Origin: Gammaproteobacteria bacterium
Lineage (GTDB): Bacteria; Pseudomonadota; Gammaproteobacteria; Pseudomonadales; Azotimanducaceae
Assembly: GCA_028821125.1 (NCBI GenBank)
Contig: JAPPHD010000099.1
Coordinates: 1 to 63,740, forward strand
DNA length: 63,740 nucleotides
Reading direction: 5' to 3'
How positions within the stretch are numbered: the stretch's first letter is position 1; each line of letters opens with the position of its first letter. A program made the translations under genes and the position numbers. Of the stretch, positions 42,378-50,660 are shown in pieces. The notes under the pieces were generated by a model that saw only the letters and a list, made by a program, of their open reading frames with translations, made no database searches and was not told the DNA's origin.

Positions 42378-44405
42378 TCAGCCGGAAACTATCGACAACT
42401 CCACATGGGATGGGTATTCACCGCCGTGGTGGACCCTGATTGTGGCCTTTCGCCCCTCGGACTCGCGAACGGTATCGCCTCCGGTATTCATGTTGCGGTC
42501 ATAGGTGGGGAGATTCGAACTGGTAATATCGACACGGATTCGGTGGCCGGGCTGAAAATAGTTGGCATAGACCAGCAGGTCCATCTCGATCGGGTACACC
42601 ACGCCCGGCTCCATAAGAACCATCCTGTCAAAGCCTTCGCGATAGCGTAGCCGAAGGAAACCTTCCTGCAGCGCAAACGCTCGGCCGTCCGGGTACACAT
42701 CGTAAATCTTGACTGAAAGATCGGTGTCCGGCACATCCGTGGATACGAACAGAAGCGCCCGCATGCTGCCCGTCATCTCAATGCCTTCCGTAAGCGGTTC
42801 GCTGGTATACACAAGCACGTCCGGCCGTTCCTGCACATCCGAGAGATCGAAGCTGCCGCTGTGCACCGAGCGTACCGGCTCCAGGATCGGGTTGGCCGGA
42901 TCGTAGACATAAGTATCGGATCCGGCTTTATCTGGCTCGGAAAAGACGATTCTTCCGGAATCCATGCTGCTGCCTGCTGCGCCGCCGCTGGTGAGAAAGA
43001 AGCGGGTCGGGGTGCTGCCTGCAATGGGCCAGACATTCGAAGACTTCCACTCGTTCCTCCCGGGAACGTAGTACTGGATCTTCGGTTCCTCATCGAAGCC
43101 ATTGTCCAATCCTTTCAGGGTGTAATCCCACCACCTGAGATAGGTTCCCCAGATATCCTTGCGCGCATCGCCCATATCCCGCTGGCCTGAAACCGTCCGC
43201 GACGAAACGGATTCGATATTGCAGTGCGCCAACGGCGAAATGATCACGAACTGGTTGTCGCGCGCATACCGGGTCTCGGCTTTTTCGCTGAAATGCCGGA
43301 ACTGCAGGAACGTCTCGTTCACGCCATAGTCGTGCCATGAATTGATGTGCAGGGCCGCAGCGTTGACCCTGGTATCGTCCTCCAGGTAGTCGCCACCGTC
43401 CCACCAGGGATCCATGGGTTCACGGGTCAGGTCTTCCCAGTCCGACGGGGGCGATTCGAGAACCCGGGCGATGTCGATCGAAGGCAGCACCATCATGGCG
43501 TCGACGAAGTACTTGTTGAACAGGTCCGGATTGTCGCCCATCGACAGCAGGTCATCGCCAAGATCCGGGGCCGGATCGTAGAAATCGGCCACCTGCAGGA
43601 ATTCTTCCCGCGAAAGCCGGCGCGACGGGCGGTAGAACAGGTTCGTGCCCGCAAAATGGGACCAGATCGCCATGGTCAGGTTGGTGGCTCCACCCCGCTT
43701 CCAGAGCTTGGCCATGGTGCCGCCCGCGGTGCCATGGCCGGTGGCGGCGGACTGGGGGACGATGGATGTCAGCGCGGGATGCAGGGTCTGGGCCGCCTTG
43801 ATCTGGTTGGCGCCCGGAATCGAGCAGCCAATCATGCTGCTCCTGCCGCTGAACCAGGGCTGCGCGCCGAACCAGTCGAGCGTATCGGCGGCATCCTCCA
43901 CGTCTCCGTTCAGCACCACGTAGTCACCTTCCGATTCGAACTTGCCGCGCCGATCCTGCACGGCGAATACGTAGCCGTGGCTCGCGTAGTAGTACGCCTG
44001 GTTCGCCGCCGAGATGGGCGCGTCCGGGTCGGCCTCGCGTTTGCTGCCCTTGTCGTACGGCGTCCGCTCAAGAATGACCGGCAGCTTGCCCTCGACTCCG
44101 ACCGGGAAATAGAGGTCGGTGGAGAGCCGCACGCCATCGCGCATCGGAACGAAGTGGCTGCGCTCGACCCTTACTTCGTAGGGACCTTTCTCGAACGGAA
44201 CTGTTTCCGGTTCAGGGGGAGAACCGGCCGCAGCCGACGTTTCCGCCTCCCGTTCTTCGGAGCAGGCAACGATTGCCAATACAGCAGCGCACAGAAACAC
44301 GTGCCGGATCGGGAACATCATTAGCTTCAGCCCATTCAGGTTGCCATCGAGATTGCGGTATCTGCGCCCCATTCGCAACATCTCCACCGCGAGGTTTCGA
44401 GTCAC
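42378..44405 (-). CDS. CocE/NonD family hydrolase, predicted lipoprotein
   Basis: The 675-residue alpha/beta hydrolase has a lipobox IVAC with C48 after a hydrophobic 'HVFLCAAVLAIVAC', so it is probably membrane-anchored in the periplasm. Catalytic S195 lies in 'RSSMIGCSIPGANQIKAAQ', an Asp-containing region is 'ALHINSWHDYGVNETFLQ' and the His is in 'ISPLAHCNIES'. The C-terminal jelly-roll ('VLVYTSEPLTEGIEMTG') completes the CocE layout. The start is GTG 44405 because GGGGAGGAG lies 9 bases upstream. The upstream DctM gene ends 41 bases before it and the Rdh-like gene follows after 6 bases, giving one operon. It would process a substrate near the TRAP binding protein. Confidence 0.86.
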   Translation of the reverse strand: MTRNLAVEMLRMGRRYRNLDGNLNGLKLMMFPIRHVFLCAAVLAIVACSEEREAETSAAAGSPPEPETVPFEKGPYEVRVERSHFVPMRDGVRLSTDLYFPVGVEGKLPVILERTPYDKGSKREADPDAPISAANQAYYYASHGYVFAVQDRRGKFESEGDYVVLNGDVEDAADTLDWFGAQPWFSGRSSMIGCSIPGANQIKAAQTLHPALTSIVPQSAATGHGTAGGTMAKLWKRGGATNLTMAIWSHFAGTNLFYRPSRRLSREEFLQVADFYDPAPDLGDDLLSMGDNPDLFNKYFVDAMMVLPSIDIARVLESPPSDWEDLTREPMDPWWDGGDYLEDDTRVNAAALHINSWHDYGVNETFLQFRHFSEKAETRYARDNQFVIISPLAHCNIESVSSRTVSGQRDMGDARKDIWGTYLRWWDYTLKGLDNGFDEEPKIQYYVPGRNEWKSSNVWPIAGSTPTRFFLTSGGAAGSSMDSGRIVFSEPDKAGSDTYVYDPANPILEPVRSVHSGSFDLSDVQERPDVLVYTSEPLTEGIEMTGSMRALLFVSTDVPDTDLSVKIYDVYPDGRAFALQEGFLRLRYREGFDRMVLMEPGVVYPIEMDLLVYANYFQPGHRIRVDITSSNLPTYDRNMNTGGDTVRESEGRKATIRVHHGGEYPSHVELSIVSG

Positions 44406-44446
44406 GTGCGGGAACTCCTCCCCGGGGTGTTCGACAAAAGCCGATC

Positions 44447-45802
44447 CTATTGGCCCAGGAGATCCGGAAGGAACAGCGAAATTTCCGGGAACGCCAGGAG
44501 CAGCACAAGCACCACCAGGTCAATGGCAAGAAAGGCCAGCGCGCCCTTGTAGATACTCTCCAGCGACACCGAATCGGAGACGTCCAGGGAGGCCTTGAGC
44601 GCGAAGATGTTCAATCCCAGGGGTGGCGTGATGAGGCCGATCTCCAGCACCTTGACAAAGATCACCGCATACCAGACCACGTCGTAGCCAAGGCCCATCA
44701 CCACGGGCAGGGTCACGGGCACCGCCAGCAGGATGATCCCGGCCGGATCGAGAAACATGCCCATCAGCAGCAACGCCAGGACGATGACGGCAATCACCAT
44801 CCATCCGTCGATGGAGGAGGCCGTCATCCACTCGATCATTGCGGTCGACATGTCCGCGCCCGCCACCAGCACCGTAAATGCCTTGGCGCCGAAACTGATC
44901 GCGAAGAGCGCGCCGGACTGCAGGCAGGTACGTTTCAGCGCCGCAAGGAACTCTGTTGCGTTCAGCCGCCGCCTTGCCCAGCCGATCAGGAGCGCGGCCA
45001 GTACGCTCACCGCGGCCGCCTGTATCACGGTGAAAAGACCGGTGACCAGGCCACCCACGATGATTCCCAGGATCAGTGCTGCGGGCCACAGCAAGCCGAG
45101 CGCCCGCAGTTTTTCCGCCCAGGGTGCGGCACTGCGCGCATCCGGGGTGTCCCCGGGCTTGAGCCTGCTCCACAGGAAAACCGTCAGCACGAACCCCAGC
45201 AGCGTCAGCAGCCCCGGAAAGATGCCGGCGAGAAAGAGCTGGGCCAGCGACTGCTCCGCGAGTATGGCGAACAGCAGGAAGGCGATGCTCGGTGGAATCA
45301 GCGAACCCAGGGTGCCCCCGGCGGCGACGGCGCCGGCCGCCAGCGTCTGCGAATAGCCGCGGGACAGCATTTCCGGAACGGCCACGCGCCCCATGGCGGC
45401 CGCGCAGGCAACCGAGGAACCGGAGATGGCCGAAAAACCCGCGCAACCGCCCAGTGAGGCCATGACGAGGCCTGCTCGCGTACCGCTGAGGATGACGCGC
45501 AACGCGCTGAATACATCCGAGGTAATGCCGACCCGCTGCGCTACGTGCCCCAGCAGTATGTAGAGCGGAATGGTTGCCAGCTCGTAGGAATGGGCGAAGC
45601 TGTAGGGCACATCGGCGAGGATCGTCAGCAGGGGCTCCAGCCCCCCGGTGGCATCGAATCCCCCGCCGTCTCCCACCGAATAGAGCAGGTAAATCCCGAA
45701 CGATGCTCCGGCAAGAACGGCGTAGGCAACGGGTATGCGGATGGCCGCAAGCCCGAGGCTCAACAGCAGGCTGATGCCCACCAGGCCCATGCCGGCCGTC
45801 AT
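44447..45802 (-). CDS. TRAP transporter large permease (DctM family)
   Basis: The 451-residue integral membrane protein has about 12 hydrophobic segments and the DctM family signatures 'SGSSVACAAAMGRVAVPEML', 'IPPSIAFLLFAILAEQSLAQ' and 'LFLAGIFPGLLTLLGFVLTV'. It forms the transport core, using the sodium gradient to import the ligand delivered by DctP. The stop lies 41 bases before the CocE start. It overlaps the DctQ gene by four bases (ATGA). Confidence 0.9.
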   Translation of the reverse strand: MTAGMGLVGISLLLSLGLAAIRIPVAYAVLAGASFGIYLLYSVGDGGGFDATGGLEPLLTILADVPYSFAHSYELATIPLYILLGHVAQRVGITSDVFSALRVILSGTRAGLVMASLGGCAGFSAISGSSVACAAAMGRVAVPEMLSRGYSQTLAAGAVAAGGTLGSLIPPSIAFLLFAILAEQSLAQLFLAGIFPGLLTLLGFVLTVFLWSRLKPGDTPDARSAAPWAEKLRALGLLWPAALILGIIVGGLVTGLFTVIQAAAVSVLAALLIGWARRRLNATEFLAALKRTCLQSGALFAISFGAKAFTVLVAGADMSTAMIEWMTASSIDGWMVIAVIVLALLLMGMFLDPAGIILLAVPVTLPVVMGLGYDVVWYAVIFVKVLEIGLITPPLGLNIFALKASLDVSDSVSLESIYKGALAFLAIDLVVLVLLLAFPEISLFLPDLLGQ

Positions 45803-46311
45803 GGCGTCCCTCTACCGAGAAACCACAGGTGCGCCGCGCAAACGCACCGGATCAGGGCTAGCGAGGCGCCCAGCACGAAGGCCAGGCGGGTAATCCACTC
45901 CGGCACCGACAGCAGCCCCATCTGGTACGCGCCGGTGCCGACGGCCCAAAGCAGCGCAACCAGGCCCGCGACCGCCAGAAGTCCATAAAACAGGACGCCA
46001 AACAGATGGTTGACCAGCTCTAGCCGGCCTTGCGCCCGGCGGGAAAACCGCTCCGCCAGCACGTCCACACGGATGTGTTCGTCATCCGAGACGACCGATG
46101 CCTGTGTGAGGAACACCAGGATTACCATCGCCTCGGCGACGAGCAGAAGCTGGTCCGGCACCTCGACCTTTAGTGTCTGGCCCGCCAGCGCAACCAGGAG
46201 ATACACGCCGATGAAGGCGAGCGCCGCCGTGGCCAGGATGAGAAAGACGCGGGTCAGGGGATTGAGCAACCGCCGGTATCGCATTTCCCAGCGATCCGCT
46301 ACTCCTCCCAC
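45799..46311 (-). CDS. TRAP transporter small permease (DctQ family)
   Basis: The 170-residue protein has four hydrophobic segments, e.g. 'RVFLILATAALAFIGVYLLV' and 'HLFGVLFYGLLAVAGLVALL', the usual DctQ size and topology. It anchors the DctM/DctP complex. The start is GTG 46311, giving 13 bases of overlap with the DctP gene; ATG 46284 is an alternative. It overlaps DctM by four bases. Confidence 0.87.
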   Translation of the reverse strand: MGGVADRWEMRYRRLLNPLTRVFLILATAALAFIGVYLLVALAGQTLKVEVPDQLLLVAEAMVILVFLTQASVVSDDEHIRVDVLAERFSRRAQGRLELVNHLFGVLFYGLLAVAGLVALLWAVGTGAYQMGLLSVPEWITRLAFVLGASLALIRCVCAAHLWFLGRGTP

Positions 46312-47372
46312 GGGTAACCCCTGGCGTCGAGAACCTTCCTGTGTGCCTGAACCCGGGCCTTGAAGCTCTCGAAGAGCCGCCTGTTCCCCGGATAGGCATC
46401 CACCAGCTTTTCGCCATCCGCGCGAAGACGTTGCCTGGCGGGCTGCGAAAGCTGATGCACGGTGACGGACGGTTGCTGTTGGGCAGTCGTTCTGGCCCGA
46501 TGCTGTTCCTCTATCGCCAGCCTGGCGACGTAGTCGATCGCTTCCTCGCCGAGCCGGCGGATACTTGCCTGGTGCCGTGCAGCCAAGCCTTCGTATGTCT
46601 TCCTCGACATGATCATGGAATAGGCCAGGTTCTGCGACCAGTGCAATTCCGTAAGTTCCGGTGCCGGTTCGAAGTGCCGGTAGGCGAGCACGGACAACCA
46701 GTAGGTCTGGGTGCAGTCGATCAGTTCCCGGTCGAGCGCCTGATAGACTTCGGGGATCGGCAACCCCACGACCACCGCGCCCAGAGACCTGAAAACCTGG
46801 TCATGCGGGGGCACGGCCCGCATCCGAAGCCCCTGGAAATCTTCCACCTCCGTCACGGGAAACCGGCAGGCCAGTATGAGCGTCGTCGACGAGAGGTTCG
46901 ACAGATAGAGCACGCCCTCGCGCCTGAACTCCTCTACGATCTCCGCTTGGCCGGTGGCCAGGTCATAGGCAGCGCGCAGCCCCACCCAGGGATCGTCGTC
47001 CCCCACCGGAAGGTCCGTAACGCGGTACCGCTCGAACTGGGCGGGCGTATAGGCCGCGACGATCGTGCCCAGGTCCGCTACCCCGGCGGATACGCCCCTG
47101 AGCACGTTCCTGGCGCCGATCAGCGACCCGCCGAACGAGGTCCGCAGAACGAGCTGCCCTTGAGACCGCTGGTGGATTTCGTCCGCGAGCCACCGCTGCA
47201 GCGGTTCCCTCATGCCGCGGTTGGGCCCGAACTCCGCATAGCGGAGAACCTGGTCGGCGGCCACGGACGACACGCACAGCATCGAAACGCCAAGAAGAAC
47301 TGTCCGAACACAGAACCGGGGGCGTGGCCGTTTCAGCAGTTTTCGCCACCTCGGCGTAATCGAAGTCGCCAC
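46299..47372 (-). CDS. TRAP transporter substrate-binding protein (DctP family)
   Basis: The 357-residue periplasmic protein has a signal peptide ('VRTVLLGVSMLCVSSVAADQ'). The DctP fold follows, with 'RYAEFGPNRGMREPLQRWLA', 'LVLRTSFGGSLIGARNVLRG', 'TTLILACRFPVTEVEDFQGL' and 'MRAVPPHDQVFRSLGAVVVG'. The Arg in 'MRA' is the conserved residue that binds a carboxylate ligand in TRAP proteins, so the substrate is probably an organic acid. Start GTG 47372 has a weak ribosome-binding site. It heads the DctP-DctQ-DctM-CocE-RdhA-like operon. Confidence 0.87.
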   Translation of the reverse strand: MATSITPRWRKLLKRPRPRFCVRTVLLGVSMLCVSSVAADQVLRYAEFGPNRGMREPLQRWLADEIHQRSQGQLVLRTSFGGSLIGARNVLRGVSAGVADLGTIVAAYTPAQFERYRVTDLPVGDDDPWVGLRAAYDLATGQAEIVEEFRREGVLYLSNLSSTTLILACRFPVTEVEDFQGLRMRAVPPHDQVFRSLGAVVVGLPIPEVYQALDRELIDCTQTYWLSVLAYRHFEPAPELTELHWSQNLAYSMIMSRKTYEGLAARHQASIRRLGEEAIDYVARLAIEEQHRARTTAQQQPSVTVHQLSQPARQRLRADGEKLVDAYPGNRRLFESFKARVQAHRKVLDARGYPWEE

Positions 47373-47415
47373 CGCCCAGAATAGCGGGGGATCAAACCGG
47401 TGAACCCGTTGCGCG

Positions 47416-47688
47416 CTAAAGAAAGGCGCGCCAAGTCAGGGCAACCACAAACGCGAGGGTGAAACCCACCATCCATCGTAGCAGGGCCAATGAACTGTCC
47501 ATCTTCGTGATTTTGGCATCCAACTTGGCGGTCGCGACTTCCAGATCGGCTTTTGTCGCGATTTGCACGGCAAGTTCCGATCCGATCGCATCGGCCATGG
47601 CCTCCGCCTGCTCAGGTGGCAGGCCCGCGTCTTTCAGCCGGCGCGCATAACGAAGCGTGTCTATCGCGGTAGCGGCCATGGTCGTCAT
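47416..47688 (-). CDS. Small coiled-coil membrane-tail protein (DUF1640-like)
   Basis: The 90-residue product begins 'MTTMAATAIDTLRYARRLKD' and has 'QIATKADLEVATAKLDAKI', a heptad-type coiled coil. It ends with one hydrophobic segment 'LLRWMVGFTLAFVVALTW'. This is the DUF1640/CCDC90-like layout found in small proteobacterial membrane proteins. GGAGGG lies 7 bases before ATG 47688. It is 43 bases upstream of DctP on the same strand, so it may share the TRAP transcript. The function is unknown; it could tether or scaffold the transporter. Confidence 0.68.
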   Translation of the reverse strand: MTTMAATAIDTLRYARRLKDAGLPPEQAEAMADAIGSELAVQIATKADLEVATAKLDAKITKMDSSLALLRWMVGFTLAFVVALTWRAFL

Positions 47689-47929
47689 TCTAGTCCCTCC
47701 GGGCGAGCCACGAAAACTGCATGCCGCCAACGACTGATTCGCCTGGTTGAGCCGGTTGAGGACCATTCCGGGCGCGCTTGGGGCAGAACGTGAGAATAAG
47801 CGCCAACAGGCATTGGTTTCTGTAGGACATCATCCCGCAATCGGTCGGAAATCCTCGCAATTTTGCCCGGCCTCGTCTGGTACCATGGCTTGACAGTTCT
47901 TTGGATCACCGGTAGGCGGATGGCTGGCG

Positions 47930-49648
47930 GTGGCCAGTTTCGGGATGGGGATGAGCACGACACAGGTCGCCACCGAGGAATCGTTCAGCCGCTCAGCCGG
48001 GAAGCAACTGGCGGTCTACGCACTCGCCGCGGTGGCTCTCCTCGCGTTGCTGATGTGGCTGCTGAACCTGCTGGCCAGCCTCACCGCCTCCGCCGCCGGC
48101 AGCAGCACGGCGGTGGATGCCGCCAACAACACCATCACCATCCGGCTGTCGGAGGAACCGCCCCAACTGGACACCACCCTGCTCACCGATTCCGTGAGCG
48201 GCGTCGTCATCGCCCACGTCATGGAGGGGCTCTTGCGTTACGACCAGCACCAGCGGCTGGTGCCGGGCATGGCGGAGCGCTGGGAGATTAACGCCGAACA
48301 GGCGGTCTTCAACCTGCGCGATGCGCTGTGGAGCGACGGCGAGCCGGTCACGGCCCACGACTTCGTGTTCGCCTGGCGCACCGCGCTGGATCCCGTGAAC
48401 GCCTCCGAATACGCCTTCATCCTCTACCCGATCAGGAATGCCGAAGCCATCAATCGCGGTGAACTGCCGCTCGATGCGCTGGGCGCCCGGGCCGAAGGCG
48501 ACCGGACCCTGGTGGTGGACCTGGAGCGGCCGGTCGCCTTCTTCGACAAGCTGACCGCCTTCTCCACGTACTACCCCGTGCGGCAGGATTTTTACGAGGC
48601 AACCGGGGGCCGCTACGGCGCCGATGCCGACCAACTGCTCTACAACGGGCCGTTCACGATGGAGAGCTGGGTGCACGGCCAGTCGCTCGACCTGCGCAAG
48701 AACCCGCGCTACTGGGACAGGGAGCGCATCCGCCTCGACCGCATCAACGTCGCCTACATCGTCTCCGATGCCAACGCGGTGCTGAACCTCTTCAAGGACG
48801 GCAAGATTTCCCTGGCCTCGCTGACGGCGGAGAACCTGGCCGAGGCCATGGAGCAGCGCTGGCACATCAACCGTTTCATGGACGGCTCGGTGTTCTTCAT
48901 CGAATTCAACCACCGGCCCGACCGGCTCACCAGGAACCGCAACCTGCGCAAGGCCATGCTGCTGGCCCAGGACCCGAACGAACTGGTCTACAAGGTCATC
49001 AAGATTCCCGGCTACCTGCCCGGCGAGTCCCTGTTCCCGGTCTTCCTGGACGGCGTGCGCGGCAAGTTCCGCGAAGAGTACCCGGCGCCGGAACACAGGA
49101 TGGACATCGCCCGGGCGCGGCAGCACCTCGAGAAAGCGCGCGTCGAGCTGGGCCTGGACGAGTTCCCGCCGCTCGTGATGCTCACCGGCGACAACCCGGT
49201 CTCGAACATCCAGTCCGAGTATTTCCAGGCTGTCTTCAAGAAGAACCTGGGGCTTGAGATCCGCATCGACCGGCAGATCTTCAAGCAGCGGCTCGACAAG
49301 ATGACCAAGGGCCAGTTCGACATGGTGCTGGCCGGGTGGGGGCCCGACTACAACGATGCGCTCACCTACGGCGACCTGTTCGCCTCCTGGAACCTGAACA
49401 ACCGCGGGCGCTACGCCAATCCCGAGTACGACCGGCTGGTGGGCGTCGCGCAGGGGTCACTCGATGCGAAAGTACGCATGGATGCGTTCGACGCAATGCA
49501 GCGCATCATCTATGAGGATGCGGTGCTCATCGTCAACTACGAGCGCGGCCAGGCGTACGTCACCGACCCGCGGGTGAAAGGCATCGTGCGGCGCGCGGTC
49601 GGGGCGGAACAGGATTACACCTACGCCTACATCGACATGGATGGGTAA
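47930..49648 (+). CDS. Oligopeptide/dipeptide ABC transporter substrate-binding protein, membrane-anchored
   Basis: The 572-residue protein is of the SBP family 5 (OppA/DppA) type: 'TITIRLSEEPPQLDTTLLTD', 'RYDQHQRLVPGMAERWEINA', 'VTAHDFVFAWRTALDPVNAS' and 'VLAGWGPDYNDALTYGDLF' are typical. Instead of a normal signal or lipobox it has a hydrophobic segment (about residues 28-50) after a soluble N terminus. It probably stays anchored in the inner membrane with its binding domain outside. The start is uncertain: GTG 47930 is used here; ATG 47945 and 47951 are also possible. It is the first gene of the five-gene opp-like operon. Confidence 0.86.
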   Translation: MASFGMGMSTTQVATEESFSRSAGKQLAVYALAAVALLALLMWLLNLLASLTASAAGSSTAVDAANNTITIRLSEEPPQLDTTLLTDSVSGVVIAHVMEGLLRYDQHQRLVPGMAERWEINAEQAVFNLRDALWSDGEPVTAHDFVFAWRTALDPVNASEYAFILYPIRNAEAINRGELPLDALGARAEGDRTLVVDLERPVAFFDKLTAFSTYYPVRQDFYEATGGRYGADADQLLYNGPFTMESWVHGQSLDLRKNPRYWDRERIRLDRINVAYIVSDANAVLNLFKDGKISLASLTAENLAEAMEQRWHINRFMDGSVFFIEFNHRPDRLTRNRNLRKAMLLAQDPNELVYKVIKIPGYLPGESLFPVFLDGVRGKFREEYPAPEHRMDIARARQHLEKARVELGLDEFPPLVMLTGDNPVSNIQSEYFQAVFKKNLGLEIRIDRQIFKQRLDKMTKGQFDMVLAGWGPDYNDALTYGDLFASWNLNNRGRYANPEYDRLVGVAQGSLDAKVRMDAFDAMQRIIYEDAVLIVNYERGQAYVTDPRVKGIVRRAVGAEQDYTYAYIDMDG

Positions 49649-49723
49649 TGCGGCAAGAACGCAGGCCAAGCAGGCGAACCGGGGAGACGGCGTGACTCGA
49701 CACAGGCAATCGGGCGAGGAGAT

Positions 49724-50656
49724 ATGGGCCGTTACGCCCTGAAGCGCCTGGTCCAGGGCGCCATCACGGTGTGGTTCATCGCCACCGCCACCTTCTTCGC
49801 CATGCACATGGTGCCCGGCGACCCCCTGGCGAGCGACAAGGCGGTCAGCGAGAAGATCCGGGCCAACCTCGAAGCCAAGTACGGCCTCGACAAGCCGCTC
49901 CTGACCCAGTACGGCATCTACATGGGGAACCTGGCGCGGGGCGACTTCGGCATCTCGTTCACCCAGGAGAACCGCCGGGTGAACGACATTATCCGGGAAC
50001 ACTTTCCGGTCTCCGCGACGCTGGGCATCCTCGCGGTGGTGTTCGCCGCCCTGGGCGGCATCCTGTGGGGGGCGCTCACCGCGCTGAACCGCAACCGCAT
50101 GCCGGACATCGTCATCATGCTGCTGGTGATTCTCGGCATATCCGTGCCGAGCTTCGTGTTCGCGGCACTCGGCCAGCTCACGCTGGTCAACATCAACAAC
50201 CTGCTCGGTTTCTCGCTGCTGCCCGTGGCCGGCTGGGGCACGGTGGCCCACATGCTCATACCCTCGCTGGTGCTGGGCCTCGGCACCATGGCCTACCTCA
50301 CCCGCCTGATGCGCTCGTCGATGCTCGAGATCATGAACTCCGATTTCGTGCGCACCGCCCGGTCCAAGGGCGTGCCGGCACCGCGCATCTTTACCCACCA
50401 CCAGTTGCGCAACGCCATCCTGCCGGTCATCACGGTACTCGGCCCGTCCATCGCGGTGATCACCACCGGCGGCTTCGTCGTCGAGATCGTCTTTGCGATT
50501 CCCGGCCTCGGGCGCTACTTCGTGCAGGCGGTGCAGCAGTCCGACTACACCGTCATCATGGGCACCACGGTGTTCTACGGCGCCTTCCTGGTGCTGATGG
50601 TCATCATCGTCGACCTGGTCTACGGGCTGATCGACCCCCGGGTGCGGCTGGAGTAG
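49724..50656 (+). CDS. ABC transporter permease (DppB/OppB family)
   Basis: The 310-residue permease starts 'MGRYALKRLVQGAITVWFIA' and has 'MVPGDPLASDKAVSEKIRAN' and 'PLLTQYGIYMGNLARGDFGI', the OppB family hallmarks. The EAA loop 'SDFVRTARSKGVPAPRIFTH' contacts the ATPase. About six membrane segments form one half of the channel. GAGGAGAT lies 7 bases before the ATG. The OppC-like gene follows after 4 bases. Confidence 0.9.
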   Translation: MGRYALKRLVQGAITVWFIATATFFAMHMVPGDPLASDKAVSEKIRANLEAKYGLDKPLLTQYGIYMGNLARGDFGISFTQENRRVNDIIREHFPVSATLGILAVVFAALGGILWGALTALNRNRMPDIVIMLLVILGISVPSFVFAALGQLTLVNINNLLGFSLLPVAGWGTVAHMLIPSLVLGLGTMAYLTRLMRSSMLEIMNSDFVRTARSKGVPAPRIFTHHQLRNAILPVITVLGPSIAVITTGGFVVEIVFAIPGLGRYFVQAVQQSDYTVIMGTTVFYGAFLVLMVIIVDLVYGLIDPRVRLE

Positions 50657-50660
50657 CGCC

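Noticed and set aside
47890-47895. A perfect TTGACA in front of the opp-like operon
   Set aside because: No -10 box lies 16-18 bases downstream (the sequence there is TAGGCG), and the GTG start comes too soon. It is likely chance.
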